From: Gaiellales bacterium
GTDB taxonomy: Bacteria > Actinomycetota > Thermoleophilia > Gaiellales > JAICJC01
Direction: 5' to 3'
Assembly: GCA_036403155.1 (NCBI GenBank)
Contig: DASWRM010000033.1
Span: 22,101-86,100, forward strand
DNA: 64,000 nucleotides
Shown here: one piece after another, positions 40,167 through 48,213 of the stretch
Layout of the letters: every line of letters begins with the position of its first letter
Numbering within the stretch: position 1 is the stretch's first letter
Made by a program: the position numbers and the translations under genes
Notes under the pieces: generated by a model
Databases searched by the model: none
What the model was told of the DNA's origin: nothing
The model's input: only the letters and a program-made list of their open reading frames with translations

Positions 40167-41105
40167 ATGGAAGCTGACCGCTGGCTCGGCGTTGAGCTCC
40201 GGCATCTCGCCGCCCTCCAGGCCGTCGCCGAGGAGGGCACCTTCGGCCGCGCCGCCGCCCGGCTCGGGTACACGCAATCCGCCGTCAGCCAGCAGATCGC
40301 AACGCTCGAACGGCTGGTCGGCGAGCGCCTGGTGGAACGACCCGGCGGACCGCGCCCGGTGTCGCTCACCGAGGCCGGCCAGGTGCTCCTGCGTCATGCC
40401 GACGGCATCGTCGCGCGGCTGCGGGCGGCGCAGGCCGATCTCTCCGCCCTGCAGGCCGGCACGGCCGGCTCGCTTCGCGTCGGCACATACCAGAGCGTTG
40501 GGGCGCGGGTGCTGCCCGAGGTGATGCTGCGGTTCTCGGCCGCACATCCGCAGGTGGACGTGCAGCTCTCGGAGAGCGATGACGGCACGCTGCTTCGCCA
40601 GGTGGAGGCCGGTGACCTCGACATCACGTTCATCCAGCTGCCGCTGGCCGACGGCCCGTTCGCGGCCGTGGAGCTGCTGCGCGACCCACACATGCTCGTC
40701 GTTCCGGCCGGATCGCCGCTCGCGGCCGGCTCCGCGCCCTCGCTTCGCGATGTGGCCGAGATGCCGCTGATCAGCTACCGCACGTGCACCTCCGGCCACC
40801 AGGTCGAGGCGCAGCTGCGGATGCGCGAAGCGGCACCTGAGGTCGTGTTCCGCTCGGACGACAACGGCACGATGCAGGGCATGGTTGCCGCCGGCGTGGG
40901 GGTCGCGCTGATGCCGGCGCTCGCCGTCGACCTGGCCGATCCGCGGACGCACGCGATCGACATGAGCGGCAAGCTGCCTCCGCGGCTGATCGGCATCGCC
41001 TGGCACCGCGACCGCATCCAGTCGGTCGCTGCGCGCTCGTTCATCGACCTCGCCGGCGACGTGTGCGCCGAGATCGGGAGCCGCCCGGTCGCCGCCGCGT
41101 CCTGA
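40167..41105 (+). CDS. LysR-family transcriptional regulator
   Basis: The protein is 312 residues. The N-terminal winged helix ELRHLAALQAVAEEGTFGRAAARLGYTQSAVSQQIATLER and the linker helix are canonical. A periplasmic-binding-protein-like effector domain follows (~95-300; SLRVGTYQSVGARVLPEVMLRF, MVAAGVGVALMP). It usually acts as a tetramer, activating a divergent gene; here that gene encodes only a 35-residue membrane peptide. The effector molecule is unknown. The start ATG 40167 is preceded by AT-richer DNA (TGATGATGATAAGATGG). Confidence 0.9.
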   Translation: MEADRWLGVELRHLAALQAVAEEGTFGRAAARLGYTQSAVSQQIATLERLVGERLVERPGGPRPVSLTEAGQVLLRHADGIVARLRAAQADLSALQAGTAGSLRVGTYQSVGARVLPEVMLRFSAAHPQVDVQLSESDDGTLLRQVEAGDLDITFIQLPLADGPFAAVELLRDPHMLVVPAGSPLAAGSAPSLRDVAEMPLISYRTCTSGHQVEAQLRMREAAPEVVFRSDDNGTMQGMVAAGVGVALMPALAVDLADPRTHAIDMSGKLPPRLIGIAWHRDRIQSVAARSFIDLAGDVCAEIGSRPVAAAS

Positions 41106-41124
41106 AACGCCGCCCGGCGCGCCC

Positions 41125-42102
41125 TCACTCGTAGATGATCACGTCGGGGGGCGGGCGCAGCCGCAGCACCGCGCGCGGGCGCATCATGTGCGTGTCCTCG
41201 TGGTAGAACAGCTTGAAGCCGTTGTACCAGGCAGCCCGCCGGCGCGCGAACAGCCGGTACTTCGAGATCTTGTTCGGCGGGTTGCCGAACCCGTCGATGT
41301 TGACGACGAGGGCCACGCCCGGGTGCTGCGCCAGTCGGCGCTTGTGTCGGATCATCCCCGGTGTGAACTGGTGGACGATGAGCAGCTTCTCCGGGAGGTC
41401 CTCCTGCTTGACGATGCGGGCGAGCTGGGCGGCCGCGCGGTTTACGACGGATGCGTCGGTGGATCCGATCACCGTCCCCGGCACCTGGCCTGGGCGCATG
41501 CTCCACTCGGGGTCGAGCGCCAGCCCGACGTCCGGCTGGCGCAGGTAGCGGTCGTACGCCCGCACCTCCTTCAGGAAGTCCGCGCGGCCGGGCTGGATGT
41601 CGAGGATGAGCAGGGCCTTCGCTCGCCGCGCGGCGGCGAGGTAGCGGTCGATCACCGCGTCGGGCTGGCGGTAGCGATACTTCCCGTCGTCGCCCGGGGC
41701 GGCGGTGACGACCGTCGCGATCAGCTCGAACGCCGGCTGTAGCGGCCGGCCGCCTCCGGCGTACCGGGCAGCCTGTGCGAGCAGCCCGCGGGCGGCGGCG
41801 TCCGGTGTTCCGATCCCCAGCTGTCCGAACTGCGCGTCCTCCGGCGCGCCGTAGTAGGCGACGATGCGGTATCGCGGCAGCAGGGTCCGTCCGCCGCGTG
41901 GTAGCTGAGGCGGGCCGGGCGGGCCGTGCGCCGCCGTCGCGGCTGTCGTGTCGACGGGCGAGCCGCCCTTGCTGAGCGCGAACACCGTGCCCACCGCGAG
42001 CACGACCGCGAGCGTGACACCGGCGGCGATCCGCCGCTCCCTGCGCACGCGCCGGCGGGCCCGGTCGCGGGCCTGCTGCCTGCGGTCGGGAGCCGCGATC
42101 AC
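41125..42102 (-). CDS. Hypothetical membrane-anchored extracytoplasmic protein
   Basis: The protein is 325 residues from GTG 42102, whose codon overlaps the ABC-F stop (GTGA). A basic N-terminus and one membrane segment (IAAGVTLAVVLAVGTVFAL, ~25-43) come first, then a Pro-rich linker and a globular domain. That domain begins RYRIVAYYGAPEDAQFGQLG and carries ALLILDIQPGRADFLKEV, VGLALDPEWSM and LVVNIDGFGN. Successive beta-strands ending in acidic residues suggest a TIM-barrel, glycosidase-like fold. I do not recognise a named family. Probably cell-surface; translationally coupled to the ABC-F gene, though the functions look unrelated. Confidence 0.7.
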   Translation of the reverse strand: MIAAPDRRQQARDRARRRVRRERRIAAGVTLAVVLAVGTVFALSKGGSPVDTTAATAAHGPPGPPQLPRGGRTLLPRYRIVAYYGAPEDAQFGQLGIGTPDAAARGLLAQAARYAGGGRPLQPAFELIATVVTAAPGDDGKYRYRQPDAVIDRYLAAARRAKALLILDIQPGRADFLKEVRAYDRYLRQPDVGLALDPEWSMRPGQVPGTVIGSTDASVVNRAAAQLARIVKQEDLPEKLLIVHQFTPGMIRHKRRLAQHPGVALVVNIDGFGNPPNKISKYRLFARRRAAWYNGFKLFYHEDTHMMRPRAVLRLRPPPDVIIYE

Positions 42103-43769
42103 GCCGCCACCCCGCGCCGCGCCGCGTACCACGCGCTGTAGCCTCCCTCGGAGCTTCGCACCCGCCCGCCGCGGACGTCGAGGATGCGGTCGGAGATGCG
42201 GTCGAGGAAGTACCGGTCGTGCGAGACGAACGCGACCGTCCCGTCATAGCTCTCGAGTGCACTCTCGAGCACCTCGACGGCGTCGATGTCAAGGTGGTTC
42301 GTGGGCTCGTCGAGCACCAGGAAGTTCGCCCCGCCGCGCATCAGCAGCAGCAGCTCGAGGCGCGTCCGCTCACCGCCGGACAGCCTCTCCACGGGTTGGC
42401 GGACCTGCTCGTAGCTGAAGAGGAAGCGCATCAGGGTGTGCACGGCCTCGCCCTCCGTACAGGGCTTCTGCAGGCGGACGGCGTCGAGCGGCGTGGCCGC
42501 GCCGAGCGCCGGGTGGTGCTCCTGCGCGAGCGTGCCGGTCTCGATCGACGGCCCGATCCACCGCTCGCCGGCCGCGGGCTCGAGCTCCCCGGTGATCAGC
42601 CGGGTGAGCACGCTCTTGCCCGACCCGTTCGGGCCGATGATGCCGACGCGCTCGCCGCGCATGATCGTCAGCGAGACGTCGAGCAGCACCGGGTCGTCGT
42701 CATAGACGGCGTCCACGCCGCGCAGCTCGACCACGCGCTGGCCGCCGCGGCGCTCGCTGCGGAGCGCGAGGCCCATCTTGCGGCGCTCGAGCACCGGCCG
42801 TTCGATCTTGTCCATGCGGTCGATCTGCCGCTGCTTGACGCGCGCCTGGCGAATGTGGCGCTCGTTCTCGCCCTGCTGGAACCATTGGCGGAACCGGCGG
42901 ATCGCCTCCTCGAGGCGCGCGATCTCCTTCTGCTGGGCGGTCCACTGCTCCTGCTGGCGCTGCAGCGCCAGCTCGCGCGAGAGCGCGTAGGCGGAGTAGT
43001 TGCCGGGCCACAGCGTGATCCGCCCGCCGTCGAGCTCGGCGATCGCCGTCACCGTCTCGTCGAGCAGATAGCGGTCGTGGCTGACCATGATCACGGCACC
43101 GTCGAAGCCGCGGACGAGCCGCTCGAGATCGCTGCGGCGCTCCGCATCGAGGTGCGTCTCGGGCTCGTCGAGGAGGAGGACGTCGGGCTCCTGCGCGAGG
43201 CAGGCGGCGAGCGCGACCAGCTTGCGCTGGCCGCCTGACAGGATGGCTGCGGTCTCGTCCAGCTGGCCGGGGCCGAGTCCGAGGTCGGTCAGCAGCGACT
43301 CGATGCGGCCCTCGAAGGCGTGGCCGCCCGCGTGCTCGTACTCGTCGAGCAGGCGCTCCTGGCGGCGGAGCACACGGCCCATGAGGTCGAGGTCGGCGAT
43401 CACGTCCGGCTCTCCGAGCCGCATGGCGCAGTCCGTCAGCTCGCGCTCGACGCGGGCGATCTCCGGACGGGCGCCGCGGACGATCTGCCGCGGCGTGCGC
43501 TCGTCCGGCGCGACCTGCTGGGGGAGATAGGCGGAGACGAGGCCGCGGCGGCGCGCGAGGGTGCCGTCGTCCACGTCCTCCATACCGGCGAGCAGGCGCA
43601 GGAGCGTCGATTTCCCGCCGCCGTTCGGGCCGATGACGCCCACGCGTGCGCCCTCCGCGACCTCGAAATCGAGACCGCTGAGGATGGTGCGCGCGCCGAA
43701 CGCCTTCGACGCTTCGGTGAGACTGATCAGGATGATGGCGGTCCTCCGGCGATCGCCTGCGGCGCCCAC
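42099..43769 (-). CDS. ABC-F family ATPase (ribosome-associated type)
   Basis: Two ABC modules without membrane parts. Module 1: GPNGGGKSTLLRL, LSGGQRKLVALAACLAQEPDVLLLDEPETHLD. Module 2: GPNGSGKSVLTRL, LSGGERTRLELLLLMRGGANFLVLDEPTNHLD. The linker (QQKEIARLEEAIRRFRQWFQQGENERHIRQARVKQ, in parts) is the P-site-tRNA interaction motif. ABC-F proteins act on ribosomes in translation or antibiotic protection. Start problem: the family start MILISL corresponds to ATC ATC at 43736/43733, exactly 6 nt after a GGAGG. The nearest standard start is GTG 43769, used here. Confidence 0.88.
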   Translation of the reverse strand: MGAAGDRRRTAIILISLTEASKAFGARTILSGLDFEVAEGARVGVIGPNGGGKSTLLRLLAGMEDVDDGTLARRRGLVSAYLPQQVAPDERTPRQIVRGARPEIARVERELTDCAMRLGEPDVIADLDLMGRVLRRQERLLDEYEHAGGHAFEGRIESLLTDLGLGPGQLDETAAILSGGQRKLVALAACLAQEPDVLLLDEPETHLDAERRSDLERLVRGFDGAVIMVSHDRYLLDETVTAIAELDGGRITLWPGNYSAYALSRELALQRQQEQWTAQQKEIARLEEAIRRFRQWFQQGENERHIRQARVKQRQIDRMDKIERPVLERRKMGLALRSERRGGQRVVELRGVDAVYDDDPVLLDVSLTIMRGERVGIIGPNGSGKSVLTRLITGELEPAAGERWIGPSIETGTLAQEHHPALGAATPLDAVRLQKPCTEGEAVHTLMRFLFSYEQVRQPVERLSGGERTRLELLLLMRGGANFLVLDEPTNHLDIDAVEVLESALESYDGTVAFVSHDRYFLDRISDRILDVRGGRVRSSEGGYSAWYAARRGVAA

Positions 43770-43800
43770 GCGGTGCGCCGCGACGGATACTGTACGGCTC

Positions 43801-44334
43801 GTGAGCACCTCAGGCGAACTCCGTCTCGATTTCCGGGAATGCGTGGGCGCCTTCGCAACCGGCGTCACCGTGGTGACGACCAACAGCCAGGGGCGGCCGG
43901 CGGGGATGACGCTGAACTCGTTCACGTCCGTATCGCTCGACCCGCTGCTCGTGCTGGTCTCGCTCGCGCACGGAACGCGGACGCTCGAGGCGGTCAAGAC
44001 CTCCGAGCGGTTCGTGGTGAACGTGCTGCACCGAAATCAGCGGGAGGTGGCGCTCGCGTTCGCGAAGCCCGGGGCGCCGTTCCCGGACGGGTACACGGTC
44101 GTGGATCCGCACGGGTTCGTGGTCGTGCGCCACGCCCTGGCCATCCTGCGATGCGAGGTGTACGGGATGCACACGGCGGGCGACCACGACCTCGTCGTCG
44201 GCGAGGTGATCGACTTCGAGGGATCGGGCGGCCAGCCGCTGATCTTCCATCGCGGCGCCTTCGGCGGGCTCGATGCGGACGCGCTCGTCCCGCAGGGCCG
44301 TGTGATCGGCATCCACACCGCATCGGGCTGGTAG
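43801..44334 (+). CDS. Flavin reductase (HpaC-like, FMN-binding split barrel)
   Basis: The protein is 177 residues from GTG 43801. Pattern: FRECVGAFATGVTVVTTNSQGRPAGMTLNSFTSVSLDPLLVLVSL, RFVVNVLHRNQREVALAFAKPG, and the C-terminal DHDLVVGEVIDFE and PLIFHRGAFGGL. Enzymes of this type reduce FMN or FAD with NAD(P)H and hand it to a monooxygenase; the luciferase-like enzyme at 4.4 kb would be a possible but distant client. The start is 31 bp from the divergent ABC-F start. An unknown gene follows after 8 bp. Confidence 0.88.
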   Translation: MSTSGELRLDFRECVGAFATGVTVVTTNSQGRPAGMTLNSFTSVSLDPLLVLVSLAHGTRTLEAVKTSERFVVNVLHRNQREVALAFAKPGAPFPDGYTVVDPHGFVVVRHALAILRCEVYGMHTAGDHDLVVGEVIDFEGSGGQPLIFHRGAFGGLDADALVPQGRVIGIHTASGW

Positions 44335-44342
44335 ACGCGGCC

Positions 44343-44993
44343 GTGTCGGACGAGGGCCGGGTGTGGGATTGCGCGCTGCGCGTGCGCGACCTGCTGCTGG
44401 CCCATGCGGCGCAGGAGCTTCGCGCCCTCTGCGATCCCGGGTTCTGGGACCGTTCGGGCGAAACGGAGCTCGGCACGCTCGCGGCCCATGCGACCGCGGT
44501 CGAAATGCTCGGCGTGCTGGGCCACAGGTCGCTCCTGCTGGCCGAGACGCCGGGCGCGCCGGAGCCTCGGTATGCCGTCGAGCAGCAGTGGACGACGGGC
44601 GACGCCGGGAACCTTGCGGTCGAGGACGAGCGGCTGTTCACGCTGGCCGACCGCTCGGCGGCCGAGGCGTCCGGCGACGCCGAACGGCTGGCGCGCCTGG
44701 GGACGAAGCTGGCAGCTCAGGACGCGGCCGCGCGGTATGCGGAGCTGCTCCAGGCTGGGGACGCGGCCGGCGCGGCGGCGATGTGGACGGATGCGTTCCG
44801 GGAGGCGCACGGTGCGCACGTGGTGCCGCGCATCGGCAGCGTGCGGGCGGCGCGGCTGATCGCGGGCGTGGGGCCGCGGACGCTGGTGCGGTGCTGGTTC
44901 GACGAGGGGGAGGAGACGGTCGAGCTGCTGTGGCGGGAGACGGACAGGGGCCGGTTGATCCACGGGGCGCGGACATTCCGTCCGCCCGCGTGA
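44343..44993 (+). CDS. Hypothetical protein, 216 residues, in flavin-reductase operon
   Basis: Starts at GTG 44343, 8 bp after the flavin reductase stop. The sequence opens VSDEGRVWDCALRVRDLLLAHAAQEL and closes with a beta-rich module VRAARLIAGVGPRTLVRCWFDEGEETVELLWRETDRGRLIHGARTFRP that resembles an NTF2/SnoaL-like nuclear-transport fold. I cannot assign a family. Operon position suggests an accessory to the flavin reductase. Confidence 0.55.
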   Translation: MSDEGRVWDCALRVRDLLLAHAAQELRALCDPGFWDRSGETELGTLAAHATAVEMLGVLGHRSLLLAETPGAPEPRYAVEQQWTTGDAGNLAVEDERLFTLADRSAAEASGDAERLARLGTKLAAQDAAARYAELLQAGDAAGAAAMWTDAFREAHGAHVVPRIGSVRAARLIAGVGPRTLVRCWFDEGEETVELLWRETDRGRLIHGARTFRPPA

Positions 44994-45277
44994 CGATTCC
45001 GTCACCTCACCGGAGGGTCACCGGCGCGCATCGCCCCCTGTGACGGTGTCCAACCCCGGTCGGGTGGGCGTGACCGCGGTGTGACGGGCTCGTGACGCGT
45101 GAACCGCCTGGGTGGGCGGGACCGCGGGCAGCCCCCGGCGTTCGGGGTTGGACACCGAACGTGTGGTCGTGACCGCCGCGTTACCCGCGCGTGCGCGTGC
45201 TCGGAGCCACATCCGTCGAGCGCGACGTCACGGCTCGTGACCGAGTCGTGGCGTCTGCCCGTGGGTACAGTGCACGT
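44994..45277. other. Intergenic region with long inverted repeat
   Basis: About 284 bp rich in GTGAC/GTCAC words. Contains a 15-bp perfect inverted repeat (45044-45058 and 45143-45157). No convincing gene. It precedes the second decarboxylase gene. Confidence 0.5.
45044..45157. repeat. 15-bp inverted repeat pair, arms 84 nt apart
   Basis: CGGTGTCCAACCCCG at 45044-45058 is the exact reverse complement of 45143-45157. Between and around lie GTGGGCGTGACCGC, GTGACGG and GTGGTCGTGACCGC words, similar to words at 16536-16560. It could be a degenerate intergenic repeat or a large RNA hairpin. Confidence 0.5.
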
Positions 45278-46699
45278 ATGAGCACCGTCGGTGATGCGCC
45301 CGAGCTGCAGCTCGACGCACCGCGCGACGAGGTGCTCGCTCGCGCGGCGGCGCTGATCGGCGAGGCGTGGGTCAGCTTCGACCGCGCGCGTCCTGGACAG
45401 CCGGTCGTCGACGACGCGCTCCGTGCGATGCTGCGCGAACCGCTCCCCGACGACCCGGAGCCGGTCACCCAGGCGCTCGAGAAGGCCGCGCTGATCCTCG
45501 ACGAGAGCATCGCCCAGCCGAGGCCCCGCTACTTCGCGTTCGTCGGCTCGTCGGGCCTCCCGATCGGCGTCGTCGGCGACGCGCTCGCCTCGTGCTTCGA
45601 CGCCAATCTCGCCGTCTACGCCGGTGCGGCGAGCGACATCGAGGAGCAGGCGGTGCGGTGGGTCGGCGAGCTGATCGGCTACCCCGTCGCGGGAGGGGCG
45701 TTCACCAGCGGTGGCACGGTGAGCAACCTGACCGCGCTGGCGGCGGCGCGCGAGCGCGCGATGCCGGGGACGCGCGCCCGCGGCATGCGGGACCGCCTCG
45801 CCGCCGTCTACTGCTCGGCCGAGGCCCACTACTCGATCGTCCGCGCCGTCGAGGTGCTCGGCATCGGCGCCGGCAACGTCCGGCCGATCGCTCTGGACGG
45901 GCACCGCCGCATGCGCCCGGACGCCCTGGCCGCGGCCATCGACCGAGACCTTGCCGACGGCATCACGCCCGTCGCCGTGGTGGCCACCGCGGGGACGACG
46001 CTGACCGGAGCGGTCGATCCGATCGTCGCCACGGGCGAGGTCTGCCGGGAGCGGGGGGTCTGGCTGCATGTGGACGGCGCCTACGGCCTTGCCGCCGCAG
46101 CGCTGCCCGAGCTCGGAGACGCCTTCGCGGGCGTCGACCAAGCCGACTCGGTATCGCTCGACGCCCACAAGTGGCTCTACCTGCCGAAGGCTTGCGGCGT
46201 CATCCTCGTCCGGCGGCGGGAGGACCTCCACGACTCGTTCGCGCATGACGAGGACTACCTCCCACACGAGCGATCCGAGCCGCACGCCGTCGACGTCACC
46301 CTCGAGTATTCGCGCCCGTTCCGGGCGCTCAAGCTCTGGCTCGCCTTCCGCGCGCACGGGGCGGAGGCGTTCCGACGGGCGATCCGCCGCAACCTCCGCC
46401 AGGCGCAGCTGCTGCACGAGCAGATCGCCATCCACGACGACCTGGAGGGCCTCGGCCGCCCACAGCTCTCGGTCGTGCCGTTCCGCCACCTGCCGGCGGG
46501 CGTCGACGACGCGGACGCCCACAACGTCCGCCTGGCGCAGGAGCTGCAGCGAGATGCGCGGGTCTACGTCGCGCCCGCGGTCGTTGACGGCGCTGTCTAC
46601 CTGCGGCCGTGCATCGTCAACTTCCGCACCAGCGACGCGGACGTCGTCGCGCTCGTCGAGATCGCACGCGAGCTGGGCAACCGCCTGGCCGAGGCGTGA
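45278..46699 (+). CDS. Pyridoxal-phosphate-dependent group II decarboxylase, paralogue 2
   Basis: The protein is 473 residues from ATG 45278. Same family as 38452-39945: PRPRYFAFVGSSGLPIGVVGDALAS, GGAFTSGGTVSNLTALAAARERAM, SAEAHYSIVRAVEVLGIG, WLHVDGAYGLAA, and the Lys in LDAHKWLYLPKACGVILVRR. The C-terminal half (FAHDEDYLPHERSEPHAVDVTLEYSRPFRALKLW) is typical of aromatic-amino-acid-decarboxylase-like enzymes. Substrate unknown. The stop overlaps a possible GTG start of the next small membrane gene. Confidence 0.88.
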   Translation: MSTVGDAPELQLDAPRDEVLARAAALIGEAWVSFDRARPGQPVVDDALRAMLREPLPDDPEPVTQALEKAALILDESIAQPRPRYFAFVGSSGLPIGVVGDALASCFDANLAVYAGAASDIEEQAVRWVGELIGYPVAGGAFTSGGTVSNLTALAAARERAMPGTRARGMRDRLAAVYCSAEAHYSIVRAVEVLGIGAGNVRPIALDGHRRMRPDALAAAIDRDLADGITPVAVVATAGTTLTGAVDPIVATGEVCRERGVWLHVDGAYGLAAAALPELGDAFAGVDQADSVSLDAHKWLYLPKACGVILVRRREDLHDSFAHDEDYLPHERSEPHAVDVTLEYSRPFRALKLWLAFRAHGAEAFRRAIRRNLRQAQLLHEQIAIHDDLEGLGRPQLSVVPFRHLPAGVDDADAHNVRLAQELQRDARVYVAPAVVDGAVYLRPCIVNFRTSDADVVALVEIARELGNRLAEA

Positions 46700-46737
46700 C
46701 GCTCAAGCCGGCCCCGCCCGATGCCGAAGCGCTTCAT

Positions 46738-46884
46738 ATGCGAGCTCTCATCGGACTCCTGATAGCGGTTGGGGCCGCCGCGCTGTTCCTCGGCGCCGGT
46801 GGCCCGGAGCTCAAGGGCCATGTCGGCCTGCTCGCCGCAGCCGTCGGCGGCGGCGTCATCGCCTTCCGCGGCGTTGTGAACTAG
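46738..46884 (+). CDS. Small membrane protein, 48 residues
   Basis: From ATG 46738: two hydrophobic helices, RALIGLLIAVGAAALFLGAG and HVGLLAAAVGGGVIAFRGVV, joined by GPELKG. An alternative GTG at 46696 overlaps the decarboxylase stop as GTGA and would add 14 residues; translational coupling makes that start attractive. Function unknown. The stop shares CTAG with the convergent CoA-transferase gene. Confidence 0.5.
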   Translation: MRALIGLLIAVGAAALFLGAGGPELKGHVGLLAAAVGGGVIAFRGVVN

Positions 46885-48119
46885 ACGACGGCGGCGAGCG
46901 CCTGCACCGGCGTTCCGCCGACCGCGCCCTGCTCGCGTAGCTGCTGAATCTGGTCGGGCGCGTACCCCAGCTCCGCGAGCACCTCGTCGGTGCACGCACC
47001 GGGCGCCAGACCGGCGTGGCGGATGCGCCCCGGCGTTCGTGACAGACGGGGATGAACGTCCAGCTGCAGGATCGGCTCGTTGCCCTCGGGGCTTTCCACC
47101 TCGACGAAGCAGCCGCGTTCCCGCACGTGCGGGTCGTTCACGAGCGCCTCGGCGTCGTAGACCGGCCCGGCCGCCGCGCCGGCCGCCGAGAACGTCTCGA
47201 TCGCCTGCGCCACCGTGTGCTGCGTCGTCCAGCCGGTGATGATCTCGTCCAGCGCCTCGACGTGCCGGATACGCCCGTGCCCGGTCGTGAACCGCTCGTC
47301 CTCACGCAGGTCGCTGCGGCCGATCGCGTCGAACACCCGCAGCGCCACCTGGTTGGCCGAGCCCGAGAGCACGATGTAGCCGTCGCTGCACTGGTAGATG
47401 TTGCGGGGGGCGGAGAAGCACAGCCGCGATCCGATGCGGCCGTCGGAGTGGCCCGTGCGCGCGTAGATGGCCGGCCCCGGCCCCACCATGTCCACGAGCG
47501 ACTCGAGCAGGGTGATGTCGATCACCTGGCCCTCGCCCGTCGCGTCGCGGTGTCGCAGCGCCGCCAGCACGGCGAACGCGCCGCGCATGCCCGTCACCTC
47601 GTCGGCGAGCGCGACCGGCGGCAGCGTCGGCGGCCCGTCCGGCTGGCCGGTCGTGTGCGCGAGCGTCGACATCGCCTCCGCCATCGTCCCGAACCCCGCG
47701 CGGTCGGCATACGGCCCCTCCTGGCCGTATCCCGTCACCCGAAGCACCACCAGCCCCGGGTTCTCGCGGAGCAGCACCGTCTCGGGATCGAGGCCGAGGC
47801 GCTCCATCGTCCCGGGCCGGAAGTTCTCGACCAGGACGTCCGCGTCGCGGACGAGCTGCAGCAGCACCTCTCGGCCGGCGTCGGCCTTCAGGTCGAGCTC
47901 GATCGGCCGCTTGTTCCGGCCCACCTGCCGCCAGTAGAAGCTGTCCTCGCCGTCGCACTCGCCCAGGTGCCGCGCTCCGTCACCGGCGCCCGGACGCTCG
48001 ACCTTGATCACGTCGGCGCCGAAGTCGGCGAGATGCCGGCACGCGGAGGGGCCGGCGAAGATGGTGGCCAGATCGAGGACGACGAGCCCGGCCAGCGGGC
48101 CTGAGGGGTGAGCGGTCAT
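46881..48119 (-). CDS. Family III CoA-transferase (CaiB/BaiF type)
   Basis: The protein is 412 residues from ATG 48119. Signature: PLAGLVVLDLATIFAGPSACRHLADFGADVIKVERPGAGD, YWRQVGRNKRPIELDLK, ADVLVENFRPGTMERLGLDPE (with the catalytic Asp normally in this region), and GEGQVIDITLLESLV. Members move CoA between acyl-CoA and a free acid such as carnitine, formate/oxalate or bile acids. Substrate unknown; no acyl-CoA enzymes adjoin. It is a single gene with its own upstream region. Confidence 0.9.
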   Translation of the reverse strand: MTAHPSGPLAGLVVLDLATIFAGPSACRHLADFGADVIKVERPGAGDGARHLGECDGEDSFYWRQVGRNKRPIELDLKADAGREVLLQLVRDADVLVENFRPGTMERLGLDPETVLLRENPGLVVLRVTGYGQEGPYADRAGFGTMAEAMSTLAHTTGQPDGPPTLPPVALADEVTGMRGAFAVLAALRHRDATGEGQVIDITLLESLVDMVGPGPAIYARTGHSDGRIGSRLCFSAPRNIYQCSDGYIVLSGSANQVALRVFDAIGRSDLREDERFTTGHGRIRHVEALDEIITGWTTQHTVAQAIETFSAAGAAAGPVYDAEALVNDPHVRERGCFVEVESPEGNEPILQLDVHPRLSRTPGRIRHAGLAPGACTDEVLAELGYAPDQIQQLREQGAVGGTPVQALAAVV

Positions 48120-48213
48120 GAACGGATCCTTCGGTCGCGTACCGCACCATGGTCGCCCGCCGGACCACATGTGTCCATGAAGAGTTGTCCGCGATTGCTA
48201 AGCGAACGATGTA

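Noticed and set aside
45002..46522. Long minus-strand frame opposite the second decarboxylase
   Set aside because: Antisense of a conserved PLP enzyme, no domain of its own.
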